Below the pieces are notes generated by a model. That model saw only the letters and a program-made list of their open reading frames with translations, made no database searches and was not told where the DNA came from. The translations under genes were made by a program, and so were the position numbers. From positions 1 through 10,755 of the forward strand of contig JAISDP010000288.1 in the NCBI GenBank assembly GCA_031264715.1: 10,755 nucleotides of DNA. The letters are read 5' to 3'. This document shows, piece by piece, positions 1 to 6,883 of the stretch. Within the stretch, counting starts at the first letter, position 1. Each line of letters starts with the position of its first letter. The stretch is from Bacteroidales bacterium. GTDB taxonomy: Bacteria; Bacteroidota; Bacteroidia; Bacteroidales; UBA4181.

Positions 1-6
1 ATGATG

Positions 7-74
7 AATCTCCTACGGAGATTGGCGGATGTTTTCCGCATCAATTTCTATTGCTATGGATGCCCTGACGGGCA
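7..74. repeat. Three consecutive small hairpins (intergenic repeat)
   Basis: Three short perfect stems follow one another. AATCTCC/GGAGATT (7-13 with 17-23) has a 3-nt loop, GCGGA/TCCGC (25-29 with 35-39) a 5-nt loop, and TGCCC/GGGCA (61-65 with 70-74) a 4-nt loop. The regular alternation of stems with short AT-rich linkers suggests a structured intergenic repeat rather than coding DNA. The element may continue to the left, outside the window. No function can be assigned. Confidence 0.5.
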
Positions 75-108
75 AAGCACGCACGGACATGTTTCACGCC
101 TGCGATCG

Positions 109-306
109 GATGCCGGAAGGCATCCAATGTTGATAACCCCGTGCAAGCGTAGCGCAGCTCGGGGTACTACGGAGGATAGCGCTCTCCCGCAACCCCGTAG
201 CGGGTTGAACAGCTTCGCAGTTCGGATGGGAGAGGAACTCGGCCTCTACCCCGGGCTGCGCCTGCGGCTTGCCCGGGGTTATCCAAATTAGACGCCTGCC
301 GGCGTC
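109..306. repeat. 198-bp compound inverted repeat with nested hairpins (REPIN/MITE-like)
   Basis: The left arm (109-166) and the reverse complement of the right arm (247-306) align over almost their whole length. The outer 40 positions match at 33 without a gap. Each arm is itself built of hairpins. GATGCC/GGCATC (109-114 with 119-124) mirrors GACGCC/GGCGTC (291-296 with 301-306). The stem 136-144/157-165, with one T-T mismatch, mirrors the perfect 9-bp stem ACCCCGGGC/GCCCGGGGT (248-256 with 271-279). The centre (167-246) has a further stem CTCTCCC/GGGAGAG (182-188 with 228-234) enclosing AACCC/GGGTT (191-195 with 202-206). Two inverted palindromic units around a spacer is the layout of REPIN-type elements or small non-autonomous transposons. 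No target-site duplication is evident at the edges, and no transposase lies in the window. Confidence 0.65.
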
Positions 307-362
307 AGGGTCAAACCCGGAAGTATCCGTATGTATCCGGCAATGTCTTGAAGATATAAACA

Positions 363-480
363 GCCCTGAAAGCCCTGAAAGAGCGTAATCAATAGCGTAG
401 GGCAACGCCGGCAACGCCCTACGGAATGAATGTCCCGCAAACGCCAAGCCCTGAAAGGCCTGTAAGGGCGACAGCAATTC
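363..480 (+). repeat. Hairpin repeat unit, left-edge copy
   Basis: The unit starts with a 9-bp tandem duplication of AGCCCTGAA (362-370 and 371-379). It continues with the stem CGTAGGGC/GCCCTACG (396-403 with 416-423) around a 12-nt loop, and ends with GCCCT/AGGGC (448-452 with 465-469). The order of blocks (CTGAAAGAGCG, a GGGCAACGCC hairpin, then CCAAGCCC and a final GC stem) is repeated at 10671-10755. Part of it occurs inverted at 10582-10636, so this is a dispersed repeat family with at least three members here. It reads as non-coding; short open frames across it are by-products of its GC-rich palindromes. Confidence 0.6.
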
Positions 481-601
481 TCCAGCACATACGGAAAAAC
501 AAGCCCACGTTATGGAATTGCATCAAAAAGGGGGTTTGCAACTTTATATTGACACCTCCTAACCTTTTACCCCCGTCATTGAGGGGAGGAACGATGAAAA
601 C
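481..601. other. Gene-free spacer downstream of the glycosidase operon
   Basis: This stretch lies between the leftmost repeat unit and the stop codon of the GxGYxYP gene. It holds the terminator candidate described separately and a short near-palindrome TTGCA/TGCAA (518-522 with 537-541). No conserved protein, tRNA or other RNA gene is recognisable. Confidence 0.5.
525..574 (-). terminator. Possible terminator of the glycosidase operon
   Basis: Read on the minus strand, GGGGGT (574-569) can pair with ACCCCC (535-530), and the second arm is followed at once by TTTTT (529-525). The site lies 28 bp downstream of the last stop codon of the operon. The loop is 33 nt, long for an intrinsic terminator, so this is a weak call. 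No better candidate is visible before the repeat region. Confidence 0.3.
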
Positions 602-2653
602 TTATAACGCCGACCCGTAGATCTCCATATCGCCAATTGCGGCAATTCCATCGTTGTTGATACTGATCCGCACGTAACGCGCCTGCACCGGCGCAATGTC
701 CATATCGGTCACACTGGCGCGGTTGTCGGGCTGTTCGTCGGCCAGCTTCCATTTTTTACCGTCTTCGCTGGTTTCAACTGTGAACGATTTCACATTCCAG
801 GCTTCGTCCATGCCGTTTACACCCGCATGTCTGATCACATAACGGCTGACCCGGTATGGTTTCTTGAAATCGAACTGTATCCATTTTTTACCTTTCGGAG
901 AAGAAACCCATGTCCGTTCGGCGGCACAGGTACCGTCGGCGGCATATTCCGCACGGGTAGAGGTTTTACTGGAAGTGATTTTCATCTTCGACGAAAGCGT
1001 CAGGTTGAAATCCATGCGGTTGGCCTCGTTATACAGTGCAAAGAAATGGTCGCCACGGCAAATGACAATGTTCCCGGGCGAAAGGGCTTCCAGTTTCTCC
1101 TTCATAGCCACGAGGTTTTCGGGACCCATCCGCCACGATACTCCCTGGGCTGTCAGGAAAAGAGGTTGCCTGCCGTCGAATTTGGCAATCGTATCCCTGT
1201 TCATGTTCACAATCACATCAATGTCCTCGGTATAACAGGGATAATTGGGCAGGAATGACAGTTTGCCCTGCTTGGCGTACGCAGGGATTTTGCCTTTTTG
1301 CCTTTGCCAGTCCTGCTGCGTCACGCCGTACAGGTAACGGCAATAAGTGGCGTACGAGTCCATTTGCTTTTCGCTGACCTCGTCCCATGCCGTAATCACC
1401 CGCAACCCGCTTTTTTCCAGGTAACGCTGCGTAAGTTGTGCATACCCGTCAAATGTTTTTCCGCCGGTGTTGTTCCATTTCCTGTTGTGGGCGTCGTAGA
1501 GGAGCGCATAACCCAAGCCCGAAGGACCCGAAGCGAAAAAATCGTTTGGCGATGACGTTTTGTAAAAATAATTGAGCAGGCCAGGCCCCAAATCGGCCAA
1601 CCCCGGGCTTACCGTCCAGTTGATCGGGATAATTCCGCGTTTGGGATCATCCCACAATTTCGACATGGCATGCTGGCAATATTGGATATTATCGCCATCG
1701 CTCAGGAACACAGCCAGGTAGATTTTGTTTTCGAGTTCCGGTTTTTTCGGGATCACCGGCAGGTTGATGATATGGCTCATGCCTGCATATACCGTTGCAT
1801 TTTCGTAAAAATCGGCCGGTATGGTGGAAATCCCGTATTTCGTTCCGCTGCCGATCCCCGAACGTTCCTCGGCCCACCAGCCCAGGATAATGCTTTCGCC
1901 AGCCTTCATGTCGCCAAGGAACATGCTCAGTATATTGTTTTCGGCTTCCCTGCGCGGATCGAGCCATACGACAGCAGCGCCCGCAGCTACGGCGATGTCC
2001 CTGATGAAAGGCAGCGCCCGGTGGCTGATGAGCAACCGCCTGGTACAATCCTTCCAATAAACGTTATACATGTAACGATACACGTCTTCCGGGGCAGTAT
2101 AGGGTAACTCCGACAAATCCTCCAACACCGGGAATTTCATATTGAGCGCGGATAACTTTTCGTATTCGGCGGCAGTTACGGGAAGGGCATTCCGCAAACC
2201 GGCCACCGTAGTGGCCAAGTTACGGTAATGTACACTTTTTCCGACACTGTACAGGATCACGCCGCTAACGCTGTTGCGATACTTGCGTACAAGTTCCCAT
2301 TTTTTGTCAGGCGCATATTCCCGAAGTTTCAAACCCAGTAGCTGTGGCCATTTATACATGCCTTCATCCGACGAACGAAGCAGGAAAATCGAAGGTTTCG
2401 TTTTATTGACTAATCCCTGCAGGACGGTAAACATTACCTTTTCTTCGGACGTGATCCCCGGATCTTCTATGGCCAATGCATCGAGTGTGTCGGCCGGAGT
2501 GGCAAAAGCAGGGAAAACCTGTCCTTCGGGCCAGGACATACCCATCGTGTTTACCTGTTGTGCCTGGCTTTTCGTATCCTGACAGGCTGCAAGAATAAGT
2601 ATACCTGCAAGAATAAAGCCATTGCGGATGACTGTCTGTATTTTACTGATCAT
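602..2653 (-). CDS. GxGYxYP-family putative glycoside hydrolase with C-terminal F5/8 type C domain, lipoprotein
   Basis: The 683-residue protein starts with a lipoprotein signal ending in the lipobox LAAC (Cys24), which supports the start at 2653 and an envelope location. Residues about 40-300 fit the N-terminal region of GxGYxYP proteins. Residues about 305-545 fit the C-terminal GxGYxYP domain, with FLSDGDNIQY (316-325), WTVSP (346-350) and GLGYALLY (379-386). The name-giving signature is only partly kept: GxGY is present, but the following Tyr and Pro are replaced by Leu-Leu. Residues about 555-683 look like an F5/8 type C (discoidin) domain, with WIQFDF (591-596) and the strand RYVRI (659-663), ending in GDMEIYG (674-680). 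Such domains often bind sugars. It is the last gene of the operon, 28 bp after GH172 copy B. Family membership is fairly sure. The catalytic activity is unknown for the family as far as I know, so no substrate is assigned. Confidence 0.85.
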   Translation of the reverse strand: MISKIQTVIRNGFILAGILILAACQDTKSQAQQVNTMGMSWPEGQVFPAFATPADTLDALAIEDPGITSEEKVMFTVLQGLVNKTKPSIFLLRSSDEGMYKWPQLLGLKLREYAPDKKWELVRKYRNSVSGVILYSVGKSVHYRNLATTVAGLRNALPVTAAEYEKLSALNMKFPVLEDLSELPYTAPEDVYRYMYNVYWKDCTRRLLISHRALPFIRDIAVAAGAAVVWLDPRREAENNILSMFLGDMKAGESIILGWWAEERSGIGSGTKYGISTIPADFYENATVYAGMSHIINLPVIPKKPELENKIYLAVFLSDGDNIQYCQHAMSKLWDDPKRGIIPINWTVSPGLADLGPGLLNYFYKTSSPNDFFASGPSGLGYALLYDAHNRKWNNTGGKTFDGYAQLTQRYLEKSGLRVITAWDEVSEKQMDSYATYCRYLYGVTQQDWQRQKGKIPAYAKQGKLSFLPNYPCYTEDIDVIVNMNRDTIAKFDGRQPLFLTAQGVSWRMGPENLVAMKEKLEALSPGNIVICRGDHFFALYNEANRMDFNLTLSSKMKITSSKTSTRAEYAADGTCAAERTWVSSPKGKKWIQFDFKKPYRVSRYVIRHAGVNGMDEAWNVKSFTVETSEDGKKWKLADEQPDNRASVTDMDIAPVQARYVRISINNDGIAAIGDMEIYGSAL

Positions 2654-2681
2654 GTTTATTATATTAAAAAATTGAAAGTTG

Positions 2682-4757
2682 TTACTGATAACAGAATACC
2701 CAATAATAATAGGAATTTAACTCATTTTTAATCGACTGAACATATTCCACCCGTACCCGTACCTTTTTCCTGCCTTTTGTGAAGCCGGCGGGAATTTCGT
2801 ATTCGCTGTCGAACCAGCCGTCAAACGCCCTGTCTTTGGTGACGGGCTGTTCCGAATAGGAGGTGATGCGCCAGGGTACAGGCAACTTTTTTCCATCGAC
2901 ATATATGCTGGCAGTCTGGATACCGTTACCCGTCCGGTCGATCCTCCTTCTCAGCCGTACTCCCCGGTTATCCTTCAAAAGGTTGACGTCAAATTCGCAA
3001 TATTTGTCGAATGAGCGTCCATTGTCCGTAACGATGCGGTAATTGTTATCGCTTTCATAACTGTCATACCCTTGAGTAAGGGTATTGCCGCCCGTTTGCC
3101 CTTCAATTTTATATGCGTGCGCCTGTTCACTCTGCGGGCTTCCAATATCTATACTGTCTGTCAATAGAATTGCCGGGCCGAAGGGCGTTTGGTAATACCA
3201 GACCGAAAATTCGGTTTCGATGTTCGAGTCGTCAGTGCCCGGACGTTTCCTCTTGCCCTGGGCGATTTGACGGGTGTATTCGAAACGCATATCGATCTGG
3301 TCGTAATAGATGTACGGTTCGTTGAGGTGTATGCGGTAAGAGCCTTTTACACCGTTTTCGAGCGCTCCCCAAATGGCTTTCTGGTAACGGGCGCCAAGCC
3401 ATCCCTGGTTGAAGTCGTCTTCGGTACCGTCGCCGTGTATCTGGGGCGTGTTGCTGCCGTCCACGTAAGTAAATTCGTCGCCGTCTTCGTAGAAATTACC
3501 CGACCACATGTTAATGGCAAGCACATGCCCGTGTCCCTTTTCGTAGAAGGCGCTGGCATAAGGCTTGGCAAAACCCGATGCCGACTGGCCGCCAGGACTG
3601 GTATCCCTGGTGAGCTTCATCATGAAATAGCCGGTTTCCTTTTGGGGATATTTGATTACCGATGATGGCTTCCATGAAATCTTACCGGTAAGGTTACTGA
3701 TGTTTTCGTTGGAATTATTGACAATGCTCACGGTGGCGCGTTTCCAGAAAGGCATAGGCCAGTAACTGTATCCGGTACGGGTTTTCGAGTCGTACCCGTG
3801 GAGCAGCGAAGCAAAGGTATCGTCCCAATGGTTGTCTTTCACGCCACCGCCGCCAAAGAAATAGCTTAAAGGCAGGTCCACCGCCGGGAGCGGCATATCG
3901 TCCCACTGTATCCGGATGCTGGTATTGTAGAAGGTTTCCGCGGTAAAGGGATCGAGATCAAGCTGAAGAGCCGTTATGGAACCTTCGCCTTTGTGGTCGA
4001 ACAGCACCGCCTGCTCGCCGGGACGGAGCGAGATATTCTTTTCGTCCACCCGGTCGCCCGCCGTGCTTTTAGGGTTTTGCCCCAGGCTGTCCCATTGCTT
4101 CCTCACGGTTGCTTCGTATGTCGTTGCCGTTGCGGAATCCCACGATTTTACCTTCGTTCCTGCGGGGTAGGTCAGGTAATCGAACTGAAACCAGTTACAG
4201 GTAGTTTCGAGGTTGTCCTTCACCATCCGGGTGAGCAGCGTATCGGAAAGCGTGATACGGAGCCGTTTTTCAAAACCGAAAGGATAATAGACGACTCCGA
4301 ATTGCAAGTCCTTCCTGAATGTGAAGGGTTCGGTAACCGGGGAATGTTCGCCGCCGAAATATTCAAAAACCGGAACGTCGATACGGGGAGTGGTTTCGTC
4401 GTCGAAATAATACTTGATCCGGATGCTTTTGCTCTTGACTCCGACACCCTTGCCGCTCCAGATGTTCATCTGTTCGCGGTAGAGGCAGCCCGGCCCGTAT
4501 GCATCAAAAAAGACGATTTCCCCTTTTTCGTCGACATATTTCTTGAACATGGACAGGAACAGCCCGAAACCATTACCGCCGGTGGCATCGTAGGTGATGC
4601 AGCGGTTCTTTTTCGTCCCGGGCGGATACATTACCGGCAACCGTTCGAGTTTGGCCATGGCCTCGAAGCCGGCAGGAACGTAACTGTCAAGCGTGTTTTT
4701 CTGCGCTGTACACGTCAGGAAACACAACAAAAAAAGGAAGGTATGGGAAAGTTTCAT
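2682..4757 (-). CDS. GH172 (DUF2961) family glycosidase, copy B
   Basis: This is a 691-residue exported protein and a tandem paralogue of the upstream gene. The start at 4757 was chosen because it puts the hydrophobic signal MKLSHTFLFLLCF at the N-terminus; an in-frame ATG at 4790 would overlap the preceding gene and bury it. Cleavage is unclear: LTC-TAQ resembles a poor lipobox (Thr at -1), and signal peptidase I is equally possible. Family marks are ITYDATGGN (54-62), GPGCLYR (88-94), a second beta-sandwich segment with SYFFGGGG, and the active-site region YEDGDE (423-428) followed by HGDGTEDD (441-448). Known GH172 enzymes cleave alpha-D-fructofuranosyl or alpha-D-arabinofuranosyl linkages with two Glu residues. 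Glu446 in the GTED motif is the likely counterpart of one of them; the other position is ambiguous. The gene starts 11 bp after copy A stops, so the two are cotranscribed. The exact substrate cannot be read from the sequence. Confidence 0.87.
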   Translation of the reverse strand: MKLSHTFLFLLCFLTCTAQKNTLDSYVPAGFEAMAKLERLPVMYPPGTKKNRCITYDATGGNGFGLFLSMFKKYVDEKGEIVFFDAYGPGCLYREQMNIWSGKGVGVKSKSIRIKYYFDDETTPRIDVPVFEYFGGEHSPVTEPFTFRKDLQFGVVYYPFGFEKRLRITLSDTLLTRMVKDNLETTCNWFQFDYLTYPAGTKVKSWDSATATTYEATVRKQWDSLGQNPKSTAGDRVDEKNISLRPGEQAVLFDHKGEGSITALQLDLDPFTAETFYNTSIRIQWDDMPLPAVDLPLSYFFGGGGVKDNHWDDTFASLLHGYDSKTRTGYSYWPMPFWKRATVSIVNNSNENISNLTGKISWKPSSVIKYPQKETGYFMMKLTRDTSPGGQSASGFAKPYASAFYEKGHGHVLAINMWSGNFYEDGDEFTYVDGSNTPQIHGDGTEDDFNQGWLGARYQKAIWGALENGVKGSYRIHLNEPYIYYDQIDMRFEYTRQIAQGKRKRPGTDDSNIETEFSVWYYQTPFGPAILLTDSIDIGSPQSEQAHAYKIEGQTGGNTLTQGYDSYESDNNYRIVTDNGRSFDKYCEFDVNLLKDNRGVRLRRRIDRTGNGIQTASIYVDGKKLPVPWRITSYSEQPVTKDRAFDGWFDSEYEIPAGFTKGRKKVRVRVEYVQSIKNELNSYYYWVFCYQ

Positions 4758-4768
4758 TTGATGATGAA

Positions 4769-6847
4769 TTACTGATAACAGAATACCCAATAATAATATG
4801 AATTTAATTCATTTTTAATCGATTGAACATGTTCCACCCGTACCCGTACCTTTTTCTTACCTTTTGTGAAATCGGAAGGAATTTCATATTCGCTGTCGAA
4901 CCAGCCGTCGAACGACCTGTTTTTGATGTTCGGTTGATCCGAGTAGGTGGTGATGTACCAGGGTATGGGCAATTTTTTACCGTCGACATATATGCTGGCA
5001 GTCTGGATGCCGTTACCTGTCCGGTTAATCCGCTCCCTCAACCGGACGCCCCTGTTGTCTTTCGAAAGGTTAATGTCAAATTCGCAATATTGGTTGAAAG
5101 AACGCCCGTTATCGGTAACGATGTGGTAACTGTCGCTGCTTTCGTAGCTGTCATAACCCTGAGTGAGCGTATTGTCGCCGGTTTGCCCTTCGACCCTATA
5201 AGCATGCGCCTGTTCGCTTTGCGCATTTCCGACGTCTATGTGATCGGTCTGTTGCATTGCGGGGCCGAATGGCGTCTGGTAATACCAAACCACAAATTCG
5301 GTTTCGATGATCGAATTGTCGGTACCCTGGCGTTTCCTGGGACTCTCGCCCTGATATACGCTGTTGGTATACTCGAAACGCATATCGATCTGGTCGTAAT
5401 AGATGTACGGTTCATTGAGGTGTATGCGGTACGCGCCTTTCACGCCATTGTTGAGCGCTCCCCAGATGGCTTTCTGGTAGCGTGCGCCGGCCCATCCCTG
5501 GTTGAAATCGTCCTCGGTACCGTCGCCGTGTATCTGAGGCGTGCTGCTGCCATCCACGTAAGTGAATTCGTCGCCGTCTTCATAGAAATTACCCGACCAC
5601 ATGTTGACTGCAAGCACGTGTCCATGTCCCTTTTCGAAAAAAGCGCCGGCATAAGGCCTGGTAAAATCTTTCCGCGTCAGACCGCCCGTACTGGTATCCC
5701 TGGTGAGTTTCATCATGAAATAGCCGGTTTCCTTTTGGGGATATTTGATTACCGATGATGGTTTCCACGAAATCTTACCGGTAAGGTTACTGATGTTTTC
5801 GTTGGAATTATTGACAATGCTCACGGTGGCGCGTTTCCAGAAAGGCATAGGCCAGTAACTGTATCCTGTGCGGGTTTTCGAGTCGTACCCGTGGAGCAGC
5901 GAAGCAAAGGTATCGTCCCAATGGTTGTCTTTCACGCCACCGCCGCCAAAGAAATAGCTCACAGGCATATCCACCGCCGGGAGCGACATATCGTCCCACT
6001 GTATCCGGATGCTGGTATTGTAGAAAGTTTCCGCGGTAAAGGGATCGAGGCTGAGTTGGATGGCCGTTATGGAACCATCGCCCTTTTGATCGAACAATAC
6101 GGCCTGTTCGCCGGGACGGAGCGAAATATTCTTTTCGGCTACCCGGTCGCCCGCCGTGCTTTTAGGATTTTGCCCCGTGTTGTCCCATTGCTTCCTCACG
6201 GTTGCTTCGTATTCCGACATTGCGGGATTCCACGATTTTACCTTCGTTCCTGCGGGGTAGGTCAGGTAATCGAACTGGAACCAGTTGCAACTGGCTTCGA
6301 GGTTGTCCTTCACCATCCGGGTGAGCAGCGTATCGGAAAGCGTGATCCGAAGCCGTTTTTCAAAAGCGAAGGGATAGTAGATAACCCCGAACTGCGATTT
6401 CTGCCGGAAGGCAAACGGTTCGGCAACAGGAGAATGTTCGCCGTTGAAATATTCAAAAACGGGAACATCGATACGGGGAGTCGTTTCGTCGTCGAAATAA
6501 TACTTGATGCGGATGCTCTTGTTCTTGGCTCCGACACCATTGTTGATCCAGATGTTCATCTGTTCGCGATAGAGGCAACCCGGCCCGTATGCATCGAAAA
6601 AGACGATTTCTCCTTTTTCGTCGACGTATTTTTTGAACATGGACAGGAACAGTCCGAAACCATTACCGCCGGTGGCATCGTAGGTGATGCAGCGGTTCTT
6701 TTTCGTCCCGGGCGGATACATTACCGGCAACCGTTCGAGTTTGGCCATAGCCTCGAAGCCGGTGGGAACGTAGCTGTCAAGCGTGTTTTTCTGCGCTGCG
6801 CATGTCAGAATACTCATTAAAAAAATAAAAGTACAAAAGGTTCTCAT
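4769..6847 (-). CDS. GH172 (DUF2961) family glycosidase, copy A
   Basis: This 692-residue protein has an N-terminal signal (MRTFCTFIFLMSILTCAA) and the same layout as copy B. Residues about 25-205 form the first DUF2961-type beta-sandwich with ITYDATGGN (54-62) and GPGC (88-91). Residues about 245-470 form the second part with FFGGGG (299-304) and the active-site segment YEDGDE (422-427) and HGDGTEDD (440-447). A C-terminal region (about 475-692) ends in YYWVFCYQ. At about 690 residues it is far longer than single-core GH172 enzymes. Characterised relatives are alpha-D-fructofuranosidase/difructose-anhydride enzymes and exo-alpha-D-arabinofuranosidases. Glu445 is a probable catalytic residue. 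Copy B differs mainly in three loops and in the signal peptide, while long stretches are almost identical in DNA. The gene lies 36 bp after the GH92 gene, supporting a shared transcript. No Shine-Dalgarno is visible, as is common in Bacteroidota. Family assignment is strong; the substrate is an inference. Confidence 0.88.
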   Translation of the reverse strand: MRTFCTFIFLMSILTCAAQKNTLDSYVPTGFEAMAKLERLPVMYPPGTKKNRCITYDATGGNGFGLFLSMFKKYVDEKGEIVFFDAYGPGCLYREQMNIWINNGVGAKNKSIRIKYYFDDETTPRIDVPVFEYFNGEHSPVAEPFAFRQKSQFGVIYYPFAFEKRLRITLSDTLLTRMVKDNLEASCNWFQFDYLTYPAGTKVKSWNPAMSEYEATVRKQWDNTGQNPKSTAGDRVAEKNISLRPGEQAVLFDQKGDGSITAIQLSLDPFTAETFYNTSIRIQWDDMSLPAVDMPVSYFFGGGGVKDNHWDDTFASLLHGYDSKTRTGYSYWPMPFWKRATVSIVNNSNENISNLTGKISWKPSSVIKYPQKETGYFMMKLTRDTSTGGLTRKDFTRPYAGAFFEKGHGHVLAVNMWSGNFYEDGDEFTYVDGSSTPQIHGDGTEDDFNQGWAGARYQKAIWGALNNGVKGAYRIHLNEPYIYYDQIDMRFEYTNSVYQGESPRKRQGTDNSIIETEFVVWYYQTPFGPAMQQTDHIDVGNAQSEQAHAYRVEGQTGDNTLTQGYDSYESSDSYHIVTDNGRSFNQYCEFDINLSKDNRGVRLRERINRTGNGIQTASIYVDGKKLPIPWYITTYSDQPNIKNRSFDGWFDSEYEIPSDFTKGKKKVRVRVEHVQSIKNELNSYYYWVFCYQ

Positions 6848-6883
6848 TTTGGTGATGATAATTAAATGGTTATTATTGCTTTT

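Noticed and set aside
1..291. Open frame of 96 codons on the plus strand at the left edge
   Set aside because: It runs through three hairpins and half of the compound palindrome. Its product has no recognisable domain, and its composition follows the repeats.
363..480. CRISPR-like array because of repeated short blocks
   Set aside because: Blocks are not evenly spaced, there are no equal-length unique spacers, and no cas gene is present. The blocks are palindromic repeat parts.
94..488. Minus-strand open frames across the left repeats
   Set aside because: They are made of the palindromic repeats themselves and resemble the usual spurious proteins called in such repeats.
4823..5758. Long plus-strand open frames opposite the GH172 genes (also 5891-6820 and 3993-4775)
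   Set aside because: They lie fully inside well-supported minus-strand genes. Their products show no recognisable family or export signal, and matching frames recur in both paralogues simply because the coding strands are similar.
2682..6847. Possible assembly duplication producing the two GH172 genes
   Set aside because: The copies differ widely outside the near-identical tracts, have different signal peptides and three indel or loop differences, and both keep full reading frames. They are true paralogues rather than an assembly artefact.
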